From Arcobacter sp. CECT 8983 (GTDB taxonomy: Bacteria > Campylobacterota > Campylobacteria > Campylobacterales > Arcobacteraceae): a DNA stretch of 64,000 nt. The translations under genes and the position numbers were made by a program. This document shows, in pieces, positions 1 through 8,036 of the stretch (positions are counted from its first letter, which is position 1; each line of letters begins with the position of its first letter). The DNA is taken from contig NZ_PDKF01000005.1 of assembly GCF_004118855.1 (NCBI RefSeq), positions 62,001 through 126,000 on the forward strand. The letters run 5' to 3'. Under the pieces are notes generated by a model. It searched no databases and had not been told where the DNA came from. It saw only the letters and a list, made by a program, of their open reading frames with translations.

Positions 1-864
1 ATATTTTTCAAACTTTGTGAAGAAACAAATCTTTCAAATGTGGCAAAAAAAATAAATATGACACAGTCAGCTATTTCAATTAGCCTTAATTCCCTTGAAA
101 AAAAACTGGAGGAAAAACTCTTTGATAGAATAGGAAGAAAACTTATTTTAAATGAAAGAGGAAGAATCTTTAAAGAGAAATCTTATAAGCCTTTTTTAGA
201 GTTACTTTATGCAAAGGAAAGTTTTAGTTCAGATAGATTAAAAGGTAATTTAAAAATTGCTGCAAGTAAAACTTTTAACAGTATAAACCTATCACAGTGT
301 ATCTATAAGTTTATCTCAAACCATGAGATTCATATTACTAAACATTCTATAAATACCAAAGAGATTTTAGAGTCTATTTTAAATTCAAATATTGATATAG
401 GTTTTGTAGAAAGTGATTTTAATGAAGCAAATATTATAAAAGAAAAAGTTGCAAATGATTCACTTATAATTGTTTCATCAAATAAAGAACTTACAACAAA
501 AAGTTATTACATAGACCAACTATATAAATATAATTGGCTTCTAAGAGAAAAAGGCTCTGCTACAAGAGAAGTGTTTTTAAGTAAATTAAAATACCAAGAT
601 GAAATGAATATTTCAATGGAAATATCAAACTTTGAGGAAATAAAAAATATCCTTTTAAATAATAAAGAAACTATAACTTGTATCTCCAAACTTGCGGTAA
701 AAGAAGAGTTAGAAAATAAAAAACTCTTTGAGGTTAAAATAAAAAAATTAAACTTTGAAAGGGAGCTATTTATGGTTTACCATAAAGACAAATATCAAAG
801 TAAACTATTTTTAGAGTTTACCTCATATATTAAAAACTGCTTTTTAGAAGGATTAAAAATATAG
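1..864 (+). CDS. LysR-family transcriptional regulator (5' truncated by the window edge)
   Basis: The reading frame is open from base 1, so the true start lies upstream. An internal GTG at 40 is in frame but falls inside the helix-turn-helix and is not a convincing start. The N-terminal part reads as a LysR winged helix-turn-helix (VAKKINMTQSAISISLNSLE, then LFDRIGRKLILNERG). The remainder fits a LysR effector-binding domain of periplasmic-binding fold. These proteins bind DNA as tetramers and respond to a small co-inducer. The ligand and target genes cannot be told, because the usual divergent partner would lie outside the window. Confidence 0.88.
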   Translation: MFFKLCEETNLSNVAKKINMTQSAISISLNSLEKKLEEKLFDRIGRKLILNERGRIFKEKSYKPFLELLYAKESFSSDRLKGNLKIAASKTFNSINLSQCIYKFISNHEIHITKHSINTKEILESILNSNIDIGFVESDFNEANIIKEKVANDSLIIVSSNKELTTKSYYIDQLYKYNWLLREKGSATREVFLSKLKYQDEMNISMEISNFEEIKNILLNNKETITCISKLAVKEELENKKLFEVKIKKLNFERELFMVYHKDKYQSKLFLEFTSYIKNCFLEGLKI

Positions 865-947
865 TTACAAAATGGTAACACAAAAACCTATATTTACTAA
901 GTGTTTTTTTGTCATTATTCCATAAATTTTTATTTTGGAGAATATAA

Positions 948-1160
948 ATGACATTTATCCCTGCATCTACTCAACTTTTACAAGCAATAAAAACAAACAA
1001 TGCATTAAAAGTTGAAGAACTAATTTTAGACTCAGATACAAAAAGAGATTTAATATTAAATCATATAAATGAACATGGAAAAGAGTCTTTACTAAACTTA
1101 ATTCCACGTTTTAGAAGTAAGGGGTTAATAGTAAGCATAGAAAATATAATTAATATCTAA
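948..1160 (+). CDS. small hypothetical protein, 70 aa
   Basis: I do not recognise this gene. It starts with ATG behind a good ribosome-binding site (TTGGAGAATATAAATG) and encodes a soluble, mostly helical 70-residue protein with no signal peptide or cysteines. It ends two bases before the stop of the convergent DUF2059 gene. The clear Shine-Dalgarno and tight packing make it likely to be real, but no function can be proposed. Confidence 0.55.
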   Translation: MTFIPASTQLLQAIKTNNALKVEELILDSDTKRDLILNHINEHGKESLLNLIPRFRSKGLIVSIENIINI

Positions 1161-1161
1161 A

Positions 1162-1602
1162 TTATATTTCTACTGGCTTATAGCCCTTTGCAATTATCTT
1201 ATCATAGATTTTTTTTGCAGTAAGTTTTCCCCACATCGCACCTATTTGCATACTTTTACTCAATACAATAGGCATTTTTTTAATAATGCTTTGCCCTTCT
1301 TCACTCGAATAAAAAGTAAGTAAAGCATCTATTTCTTTTTCAGTATAATTATGATCATAAAGTTTAATTAAAAGTGCTTCAAAATCTTTATTTGTAATCT
1401 CTTTTGCAAATTCATCCCACATTTCGTTTGGAACAGTAGGAAACATCTTTTTATACTGGACTATAATTTGATCAGCATACTGTTTGCTAATATCAATAGT
1501 ATTAGTAGTTTTTAGAAGCTCTTTTATTTTATTATTTTTAAGTTCATCTGCACTAACAAAAGAGATAAGTAAACAGAAGAAAAAGAAAATACTTTTTTTC
1601 AT
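1162..1602 (-). CDS. DUF2059 family secreted protein
   Basis: The 146-residue product starts with a signal peptide (a Lys-Lys pair, a Phe-rich hydrophobic core, cleavage near SFVSA). The mature part matches the DUF2059 pattern: a helical domain in which acidic residues lead into YTEKEIDALLTFYSSEEGQS and then IIKKMP. It is probably periplasmic. The family's biochemical role is not established. It is monocistronic; its coding strand points toward the convergent 70-aa gene. Confidence 0.75.
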   Translation of the reverse strand: MKKSIFFFFCLLISFVSADELKNNKIKELLKTTNTIDISKQYADQIIVQYKKMFPTVPNEMWDEFAKEITNKDFEALLIKLYDHNYTEKEIDALLTFYSSEEGQSIIKKMPIVLSKSMQIGAMWGKLTAKKIYDKIIAKGYKPVEI

Positions 1603-1700
1603 TTTTTCACCTTTTATTTATATAATTATTATATTATTACAAACTACATTAAAAGCTTCAATATTAAAAGAAAAACAAATAAAAAAAATAATGAAGAATT

Positions 1701-1737
1701 AAAAAGAAAGAATTACCTTTAAGGTAATCTTTCTTTT
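1701..1737 (-). terminator. rho-independent terminator of purH
   Basis: A long hairpin has left arm AAAAGAAAGAATTACCTT and right arm TAAGGTAATCTTTCTTTT, paired except for one bulged A. It lies just downstream of the purH stop codon. A-rich and T-rich flanks on both sides could let it act in both directions. Confidence 0.7.
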
Positions 1738-1747
1738 ATAATATCAA

Positions 1748-3280
1748 TTAGTGTAAGAAGTGTCTAACACCTGTAAAGTATAAAGCCATTCCGTGCTCAT
1801 TTGCAGCTTCAATAACTTCATCATCTCTAACTGAACCACCTGGCTCAATCACACATTTAACACCAGCTTCAGCAGCTGCGTCAATTGAGTCTCTAAATGG
1901 GAAGAATGCTTCAGAAGCAAGAACTGAACCACTAACATCAATTCCCATGTCTTCTGCTTTTCTAAGTGCTGCTTTAGCTGCATCAACTCTTGAAGTCATA
2001 CCCATACCAATTGCAACTACTGCAGAATCTTTTACATAAACAACACAGTTAGATTTAGTTCCTGCTGCTACTTTAACAGCAATTTCCATATCTTTTTTCT
2101 CTTGTTCTGTTGCAGTTCTTTCAGTTTTTAACTCAGCATTTTTAACTTCATCAACACCTACTACATCAGAGTCTTGGTAAACAAATCCACCATCAACAAT
2201 TTTGAAGTTGAAATCATCATTTGCAAGGTCTAATTTTTGTGTACCTTGTTTGAATAGTTTAAGTCTTTTCTTCTTGTTAAACTCTTCAATTGCTTCATCA
2301 GTAAAATCTGCTGCAAATACAACTTCTAAGAAGATTTCGTTCATTTTAGCTGCTAGTTCACCATCAACTACACCGTTAACTGCTACAACTCCACCAAATG
2401 CAGACACAGGGTCACATTTAAGTGCTTCTGTATAAGACTCTAATAATGTGTCTTTAATAGCAAAACCACAAGGGTTACCATGTTTTACGATACATACAGC
2501 ATTATCATCACCAAAATTAGCAGCAATCTTTGCAGCTCCACTAATATCACCCATGTTATTGAAAGATGCTTCACCTTTTACTGGAATGAATTTTTCAGAT
2601 AAGTGTTTATCAAACTCATATAATGCACCTTTTTGGTGTGGATTTTCTCCATATCTTGTATCAAATACTTTCTCACCAACGATGAATTGTTTCTCACCCA
2701 TTCCACCATTGAATCTTTTGTTCATATAATTTGCAATCATTGAGTCATATGCAGCTGTGTGCTCATATGCTTTAATCATCATATCTCTTCTAAACTCTAC
2801 CGTATTTGTATCGTTTTTAAGATTATTTAATACAGTATCATAATCAGCAACATTAGTTACAATAATTACTGAATCAAAGTTCTTAGCAGCAGATCTAACC
2901 ATCGCAGGTCCACCAATATCAATATTTTCAATGATTTCTTCAAAGTCATCAGTTTTTTCAATAGTAGCTTTAAAAGGATATAGGTTTACACATACTAAAT
3001 CGATACCTTCTACACCTAATTCTTTTGCTTGATCAAGGTGAGATTGCTTATCACGTCTATGTAAAATACCACCATGAATATATGGGTTTAAAGTTTTTAC
3101 TCTTCCTTCAAAGCACTCAGGAAATTTTGTAACTTCATTTGCTTCAATTACTGCAATTCCTGCTTCTTGAAGTTTTTTATATGTACCACCAGTTGAGATG
3201 ATTTCATAACCTAATTCTACAAGCTCTTTTGCAAAATTTTCAACACCACTCTTATCACTTACACTAATTAATGCTCTCAA
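1748..3280 (-). CDS. purH: bifunctional AICAR transformylase / IMP cyclohydrolase
   Basis: PurH carries out the last two steps of de novo IMP synthesis: formylation of AICAR with 10-formyl-THF, then ring closure. The 510-residue length is normal for the family. The N-terminal MGS-like cyclohydrolase domain (about 1-130) begins [16 protein letters not shown]. The AICARFT domain (about 195-510) carries KHGNPCGFA and the KSNCVVY segment. Translation starts at TTG, preceded by GAGG eight bases upstream. A TATAAT -10 box lies about 30 bases upstream on the same strand. The gene appears monocistronic. Confidence 0.97.
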   Translation of the reverse strand: MRALISVSDKSGVENFAKELVELGYEIISTGGTYKKLQEAGIAVIEANEVTKFPECFEGRVKTLNPYIHGGILHRRDKQSHLDQAKELGVEGIDLVCVNLYPFKATIEKTDDFEEIIENIDIGGPAMVRSAAKNFDSVIIVTNVADYDTVLNNLKNDTNTVEFRRDMMIKAYEHTAAYDSMIANYMNKRFNGGMGEKQFIVGEKVFDTRYGENPHQKGALYEFDKHLSEKFIPVKGEASFNNMGDISGAAKIAANFGDDNAVCIVKHGNPCGFAIKDTLLESYTEALKCDPVSAFGGVVAVNGVVDGELAAKMNEIFLEVVFAADFTDEAIEEFNKKKRLKLFKQGTQKLDLANDDFNFKIVDGGFVYQDSDVVGVDEVKNAELKTERTATEQEKKDMEIAVKVAAGTKSNCVVYVKDSAVVAIGMGMTSRVDAAKAALRKAEDMGIDVSGSVLASEAFFPFRDSIDAAAEAGVKCVIEPGGSVRDDEVIEAANEHGMALYFTGVRHFLH

Positions 3281-3310
3281 TTTATTTCCTCACTCGTAAT
3301 TGTAAACGTG

Positions 3311-3316
3311 ATTATA
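3311..3316 (-). promoter_or_regulatory. purH: probable -10 box of purH
   Basis: Read on the minus strand the sequence is TTTAGTATAAT, a consensus TATAAT, about 30 bases upstream of the TTG start of purH. No clear -35 is visible, which is usual for Campylobacterota vegetative promoters. Confidence 0.5.
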
Positions 3317-3399
3317 CTAAAAAAGTAATTATGTGTCGCTTGAGTAAAATTGTCTATTTTCTATATAAGTTATATACACTTTAAAGTTATTTTTGGTGC

Positions 3400-3405
3400 T
3401 ATAAT
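3400..3405 (+). promoter_or_regulatory. extended -10 promoter of the Amt-GGDEF gene
   Basis: TGCTATAAT is an extended -10 element ending 18 bases before the ATG at 3424. Transcription would start near 3412, leaving a very short leader made almost entirely of the Shine-Dalgarno sequence AAAGGAG. Confidence 0.55.
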
Positions 3406-3423
3406 TTTTCTAAAGGAGCGTTT

Positions 3424-5238
3424 ATGAGTAGTTTAGATTTATTGTGGATATTATTAAGTGCTTTTTTAGTTTTTTTAATGCAATTTGGTTTTTCTTTAAT
3501 TGAAACAGGAACAGTTAGAACAAAAAACACTATAAATGTAGCAATGAAAAACCTAATAGATACAGTCTTCGGGATTATGTTCTTTTGGCTATTAGGTTTT
3601 GGATTTATGTTTGGAAGCAGCTCTTTTGGCTTATTTGGAACTTCAAGTTTTTTAATAGATGGAACAAACTTAGAACAAAATGCAATTTTCTTTTTTCAAT
3701 CAATGTTTGCAGCAACGGCAATTACTATAGTTTCAGGTGCAGTTGCAGAAAGAATAAAATTCAATGCCTACATTATAGTTGCAATTTTTGTTGCAGCTTT
3801 TATTTATCCAATATTTGGACATTGGGCTTGGAATGAAAATGGTTGGTTAGCTAAATTAGGTTTCGTAGATTTTGCAGGCTCAACAGTAGTACACTCAGTT
3901 GGAGCTTGGATAGGTTTAGCTGGAACTTTAGTATTAGGACCAAGACTTGGAAAATTTAGAAAAGGGAAAATTAAATATTTTGCTCCATCAAATCACAACT
4001 TTATTGTATTTGGTGTTTTTATACTTTTTCTTGCATGGTTTGGTTTTAATGCAGGAAGTCTTTTAAAGTTTGATTTAAAGATTACATTAATACTTCTAAA
4101 TACTCTTATTTCTGCCATATTTGGTGGCTTTGCAGCTTGGCTTTTAACCTTTGTAAATAAAGAAAAAACCAAAGTAGAAATGTTTAGTTTTGGTATTATT
4201 GCAGGACTGGTAGGAATTACTGCTGGATGTCATTTATTTACTATTTATGAAGCAGCTGTTGTGGGATTTATTTCAACTTTAATTATGCATGTATCTAATG
4301 ATTTTATAACAAAAAAACTAAAAATAGATGATCCTTTAAGTGTCATTGGTATTCATGGTTTTGCTGGCGCTTGGGGAACTATAGCACTTGCTTTATTTAC
4401 TGCTTCACCAAAAGGTTTATCTTTTGTAGAGTTTTTTATAGTTCAATCTTTAGGTGTGATTGTTGCTTTTATTTTTTCATTTACCCTAGGTATTATTTTA
4501 TTTTTAATTCTTTATAAATACAAATTTTTAAGAGTTAAAAAAAGAAATGAAGTTATTGGTTTAAATACTAGTGAACATAATGCAAAGCTTCCTTGGGTAG
4601 AAACTATTGAAAGTATTGTTAGTATTATGAAAACAGGGAATCTTAACAAAAAAATATATGAAGAAAGAGATACAGAAGTAGGAATTGTTGCAAAATTTTT
4701 TAATTATCTTTTAAATATGTTAAAAGAAAGAAATGAAAACTTAAAAAAATCAAATCGCTCACTTCATAAAAAAGCTTATTTTGATTCTTTAACAAAGGTT
4801 CTAAACCGTAGAGGTTTTTTAGAAAAGATGAAACGCAAACCTTATGGAGATAATTACTCTGTTATTATTGCTGATATAGATAAGTTTAAAACAATAAATG
4901 ACACCTATGGGCATGATATTGGAGATATTATTTTAAGTGAATTTGCAGAAGTAATTGGTAATAAAATTAGACTTGATGATATCTTTGCAAGATGGGGTGG
5001 AGAAGAGTTTATATTAATTATAAATACATCAAGTTTAAATGCAGTACAAAATATTGCGGAAAAAATAAGACTTGACATTGAAAAAACAAAATTTACTAAA
5101 GTAGGAAAAGTTACAGCTTCATTTGGAGTGAGTAGCTTTAAAGCTTCAAATAACTCTTTTGATGATGTATTTAAAAATGCAGATGATGCACTATATCAAG
5201 CTAAAAAATTAGGGAGAAATAGGGTTTATTGCTATTAA
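3424..5238 (+). CDS. ammonium transporter (Amt) fused to a GGDEF diguanylate cyclase
   Basis: Residues 1-370 form an Amt/MEP/Rh ammonium transporter fold with about eleven membrane helices. The channel residues match AmtB: the DFAGSTVVH segment gives Asp149 and His157, and the second pore histidine is His311 in IGIHGFAGAWG. A linker of about 70 residues with a HAMP-like or coiled segment leads to a GGDEF domain (about 450-604). This has an intact GGEEF active site (525-529) and an inhibitory RLDD I-site (516-519) at the canonical five-residue spacing. The protein probably senses or moves ammonium and couples this to c-di-GMP synthesis. Amt fused to signalling domains is a known architecture; signalling by this protein is inferred. 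No GlnK gene is adjacent. Confidence 0.93.
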   Translation: MSSLDLLWILLSAFLVFLMQFGFSLIETGTVRTKNTINVAMKNLIDTVFGIMFFWLLGFGFMFGSSSFGLFGTSSFLIDGTNLEQNAIFFFQSMFAATAITIVSGAVAERIKFNAYIIVAIFVAAFIYPIFGHWAWNENGWLAKLGFVDFAGSTVVHSVGAWIGLAGTLVLGPRLGKFRKGKIKYFAPSNHNFIVFGVFILFLAWFGFNAGSLLKFDLKITLILLNTLISAIFGGFAAWLLTFVNKEKTKVEMFSFGIIAGLVGITAGCHLFTIYEAAVVGFISTLIMHVSNDFITKKLKIDDPLSVIGIHGFAGAWGTIALALFTASPKGLSFVEFFIVQSLGVIVAFIFSFTLGIILFLILYKYKFLRVKKRNEVIGLNTSEHNAKLPWVETIESIVSIMKTGNLNKKIYEERDTEVGIVAKFFNYLLNMLKERNENLKKSNRSLHKKAYFDSLTKVLNRRGFLEKMKRKPYGDNYSVIIADIDKFKTINDTYGHDIGDIILSEFAEVIGNKIRLDDIFARWGGEEFILIINTSSLNAVQNIAEKIRLDIEKTKFTKVGKVTASFGVSSFKASNNSFDDVFKNADDALYQAKKLGRNRVYCY

Positions 5239-5262
5239 ATATAATTTTTCCATTTTTCTTTA

Positions 5263-5276
5263 TTGATTGGCATCAA
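5263..5276 (+). promoter_or_regulatory. FNR/Crp-family operator upstream of the DUF2249 operon
   Basis: TTGATTGGCATCAA is a perfect match to the FNR-type dyad TTGAT-N4-ATCAA. It ends 50 bases before the start of the DUF2249 gene. The position suits activation by an FNR/DNR-type regulator that responds to oxygen limitation or nitric oxide. The regulator itself is not in the window. Confidence 0.65.
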
Positions 5277-5326
5277 TAAATCAAATCCTTAAAGAGGTTA
5301 AACTTCAAAAAACAAAAGGATGAAAA

Positions 5327-5665
5327 ATGGAAAAAATAGAAGTAATAGGAGCTAGTGTAGATTTTTTTAAATCTATTGAAAATGGATTAACAACTTATCA
5401 CTTTGATACAAGTAAATGTGCCCCTCCAGAGCCTATGGTAAATGCAATGGCAGGATTACAATTACTAGATGAAAATAGTCAATTAGTTATGATAAACCAC
5501 AAATCTCCTGCAGGACTTTTCCCAAGAATTGAACAAGATTTCACTTTTGATGTTGAAGAATTAGACAATGGTTTTGCAAAAGTTGTTTTTAGAAAAAAAA
5601 TAGATTCTAAGAATACAACTAATTTTACTCAAAATAGTTGTAGTGGTTCAGGGTGTAATCACTAA
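5327..5665 (+). CDS. DUF2249 domain protein
   Basis: The 112-residue soluble protein carries the DUF2249 signature: an acidic strand followed by CAPPEPMVNAM, then LVMINHKSPAGLFPRIEQ. It ends in an unusual Cys/His tail (CSGSGCNH) that could bind metal. DUF2249 proteins are often encoded with denitrification or nitric-oxide-response genes, which fits the FNR-type box upstream. It is the first of four genes joined by overlapping stop and start codons (TAATG at its 3' end). Its biochemical activity is unknown. Confidence 0.8.
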   Translation: MEKIEVIGASVDFFKSIENGLTTYHFDTSKCAPPEPMVNAMAGLQLLDENSQLVMINHKSPAGLFPRIEQDFTFDVEELDNGFAKVVFRKKIDSKNTTNFTQNSCSGSGCNH

Positions 5666-6915
5666 TGAATATCTCAACTGCTTTTGCTCCACCTTTTAAA
5701 CTTGTAGCACCTTTTTTTATCTTAGGTGTAATAACTTTTGCAATAAGTATTTTACTTATGTTTGGGTTTGAACTTGAAAATTTACACTACTTAAATAGCA
5801 GTACTTTAGCTTGGGTTCATATCTTTTTACTTTCATTTGTAATGCTTATTATTTTAGGAGCAATGGCTCAACTTGTTCCTGTGGTTTTAGAAGTTGGTCA
5901 TTGTGCAGTTGATTTGTATTATGCAATTTATCCTCTAATTATAGTAGGTACTATTTTAATGGCTTTTGGCTTTTATACTCTTCCTATTTTACTTCCCTTT
6001 GGAGGAACAGCTATTTTTATAGCAATGGCAATATTCTTACTTGAAACATTTTTAACAATCTTAAAAGTTAAGAAGATAAACTTTATTATAAGTACAATTA
6101 TCATCTCAAATATATTTTTACTATTTGGATTAATACTTGGAATTGCATTAGCCCTTAACCACTCTGGTATTGTATCTATTGATTCTTTTAAACTTTTAAA
6201 ATCACATATTTTCTTAGTCTTCTTTGGATATGTAGGAACTACTATTATGAGTATGAGTTTAATACTACTTCCAATGTTTTGGTTAAGTCATAGTTTTTCT
6301 TGGATTTACGTAAAAAGTGCTTTTTATATTTTATGTTCAAGTATTATTTCAATGCTAATTTTTAGTTTTTTAGATATTAATATTTTTGAAACTATAGCTT
6401 ATACATTTTGTATAATCTCACTACTTTTATATTTTGTTCAGATATTTGTAATCTATAAAAAAAGAGTAAGAGTTGAAGTTGATATCTATTTTAAAAGTAT
6501 GATTTTTTCATATCTTAGTTTACTTGTATCATTTATACTTTTTATTGCATACTTTTTTTATGGAAATGACAATCTATTAATTTCAGCCTCATGGCTTATT
6601 TTTATTGGTTTTATTGGCTTTTTAATTGCAGGACATCTGTATAAAATTGTTCCTTTTTTAGTTTGGTATGAAAGATTTTCAATATTTGTAGGAAAAAAGC
6701 AAGTACCTATGTTAACTGATTTAATACCCAAAAAAAGCTCAAGTTTCCAATTTATCTTATCTTCTTTTGGAACTATTATTGTAACCATAGGTTTAGTGAT
6801 GAATATAGATGAAATATATAAAAGTGGTTTGTGTTTTTTAACTATTGGTGTTATCTTTTTATTAAAAGATATCTTATATATGGCAACAATAAAGGAGGAA
6901 TCATATGTATTCTAA
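5665..6915 (+). CDS. polytopic membrane protein, heme-copper oxidase subunit I / NnrS-like
   Basis: The 416-residue protein has about twelve hydrophobic helices. Intramembrane histidines lie in patterns typical of heme-copper oxidase subunit I or NnrS-like proteins: His52 in AWVHIFLLSF, His79 after LVPVVLEVG, the H in KSHIFLVFFGYVG, and AGHLYKIVPFLVWYE near the C-terminus. It starts on the ATG that overlaps the preceding stop codon. Its position between DUF2249 and DUF59 genes under an FNR-type box suggests heme- or NO-related membrane chemistry. This is inferred; it is not a canonical oxidase, and no other oxidase subunit genes are nearby. Confidence 0.6.
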   Translation: MNISTAFAPPFKLVAPFFILGVITFAISILLMFGFELENLHYLNSSTLAWVHIFLLSFVMLIILGAMAQLVPVVLEVGHCAVDLYYAIYPLIIVGTILMAFGFYTLPILLPFGGTAIFIAMAIFLLETFLTILKVKKINFIISTIIISNIFLLFGLILGIALALNHSGIVSIDSFKLLKSHIFLVFFGYVGTTIMSMSLILLPMFWLSHSFSWIYVKSAFYILCSSIISMLIFSFLDINIFETIAYTFCIISLLLYFVQIFVIYKKRVRVEVDIYFKSMIFSYLSLLVSFILFIAYFFYGNDNLLISASWLIFIGFIGFLIAGHLYKIVPFLVWYERFSIFVGKKQVPMLTDLIPKKSSSFQFILSSFGTIIVTIGLVMNIDEIYKSGLCFLTIGVIFLLKDILYMATIKEESYVF

Positions 6916-7210
6916 AGAAGAAATTTTTGAAGCTATTTCAACTGTTATTGACCCTGAAGTTGGATTTAATCTTGTGGAAATGGGACTTATTTATGATGCA
7001 AAATGTAATGAGAAAATGGAAGTTCTTGTAACTATGACACTTAGTACAAAAGCTTGTCCTTTACATCAATTAATTGTTCAATGGGTAGAAGAAGCTGTTT
7101 TAAGAGAACTTCCTAAGGTTGAGCTTGTAAGTGTTGAGCTTGTTTGGGAGCCTGTATGGAACATATCAATGGCACAAGATCATGTAAAACAGAGGTTAGG
7201 TGGTTTCTAA
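6905..7210 (+). CDS. DUF59 / MIP18-family Fe-S cluster assembly factor
   Basis: The 101-residue protein is a single MIP18 (DUF59, PaaD/SufT-like) domain. It shows the IDPEVGFNLVEMGLIYDAK signature and the conserved cysteine in STKACPLHQ. Proteins of this family help mature iron-sulfur proteins. It overlaps the membrane-protein gene by 11 bases and the next gene by one base, so the products are probably made in fixed ratio. The context suggests it serves a metal-dependent partner in this operon (inference). Confidence 0.85.
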   Translation: MYSKEEIFEAISTVIDPEVGFNLVEMGLIYDAKCNEKMEVLVTMTLSTKACPLHQLIVQWVEEAVLRELPKVELVSVELVWEPVWNISMAQDHVKQRLGGF

Positions 7211-7632
7211 TGAGCTTTTTATTTGTAAAACTAATTCATATTTTTTCAGTATTTATCTATGCAGGTTTTTTATTTACAGATAATCTTATTTTAATGAGAA
7301 TGCAAAAAACTCTAAGTGAAGAAAAGTATAAAGAAGTTAGAGGATACTTTGCAAAACTAACACGGGCTATTGTTCCTAAAGCATTAATAGTAGCTGTAAT
7401 ATCAGGAATATATCTATTTTATATTAGCTTTGGAAGTATTCCACAAGATAGTAGTTTTTCAACTTTTCAAATCTTACTTTCTTTAAAAGCTTTTTTAGGA
7501 TTATGGTTAGGATTAAGAGGAGTTTTACAAGTATTTTTTGGTATTCAACCTTTTGTATTTAAAGGTCATAGATTACCATTTATTTTAGTTATTATGATTA
7601 TATTTATATCGCAGATTATGTATAGTGTTTAA
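7210..7632 (+). CDS. CopD-like four-helix membrane protein
   Basis: The chosen ATG at 7210 overlaps the stop of the DUF59 gene (TAATG). A longer in-frame start at 7144 would lie wholly inside that gene and is rejected. The 140-residue product has about four membrane helices and an early His in FVKLIHIFSVFIYAGFL. This resembles CopD-like or cytochrome b561-like small membrane proteins found with copper or heme functions. It closes the four-gene FNR-box operon. No substrate can be assigned. Confidence 0.65.
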   Translation: MSFLFVKLIHIFSVFIYAGFLFTDNLILMRMQKTLSEEKYKEVRGYFAKLTRAIVPKALIVAVISGIYLFYISFGSIPQDSSFSTFQILLSLKAFLGLWLGLRGVLQVFFGIQPFVFKGHRLPFILVIMIIFISQIMYSV

Positions 7633-7662
7633 TAGATAAAGCTTAGATAGCTTCATCTATTA
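7630..7662. terminator. hairpin between convergent genes
   Basis: TAATAGAT pairs with ATCTATTA, and inner AAGC pairs with GCTT. The structure sits over the stop codons of the CopD-like gene (plus) and the DUF302 gene (minus), so it probably terminates both. The U-tract is short on both sides. Confidence 0.45.
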
Positions 7663-8023
7663 ATTTATATAAAGTTTCTTGTGTTGTTTTTGCTATAGGT
7701 AAAACTGTTTCTTCTATTGGTCTAACTAAATCTTCAACAGGATTCATAACTACAGTAGTTTGTCCCTCTTTACTATAAACAGATATTTTACAAGGCATTA
7801 TTGCTGCTAAGTTTCTATTTGCAGTTAAAAAATCTTTTGCAACACCAGGATTACATACATCAAGAATTTGACACTCATCATCAAACTCTACACCCTTTGA
7901 GTTAAGAGTCTCTTTTACGTTATGAATATGTAAAACACCAAACTTATAGTTTGATGCTTTTTCACAAATTGTATCTACTACCTCTTGAACGCTTTTTGAA
8001 GAATCTTTAATATATTGTTCCAT
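7643..8023 (-). CDS. DUF302 family protein
   Basis: The start is taken at the ATG at 8023, which has AAAGG about seven bases upstream. The longer in-frame start at 8053 would overlap purL by 17 bases and lacks support. The 126-residue product is a DUF302 domain: FGVLHIHNVKETLNSKG, then CNPGVAKDFLTANRNLAAIMPCKISVY. The conserved Cys and the MPC segment are present. DUF302 proteins are small and soluble with no settled function. The gene begins 13 bases after purL stops, so it is probably cotranscribed with it. Confidence 0.78.
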   Translation of the reverse strand: MEQYIKDSSKSVQEVVDTICEKASNYKFGVLHIHNVKETLNSKGVEFDDECQILDVCNPGVAKDFLTANRNLAAIMPCKISVYSKEGQTTVVMNPVEDLVRPIEETVLPIAKTTQETLYKLIDEAI

Positions 8024-8036
8024 GTTAAAACCTTTA

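Noticed and set aside
2202-2729. Two open frames on the plus strand opposite purH
   Set aside because: They lie wholly inside purH on the other strand, are Ser/Pro-rich antisense translations, and have no ribosome-binding site.
7144-7209. Longer N-terminus for the CopD-like protein
   Set aside because: This segment lies inside the DUF59 gene. The ATG at 7210 overlaps that gene's stop codon in the same TAATG pattern as the first gene pair of the operon.
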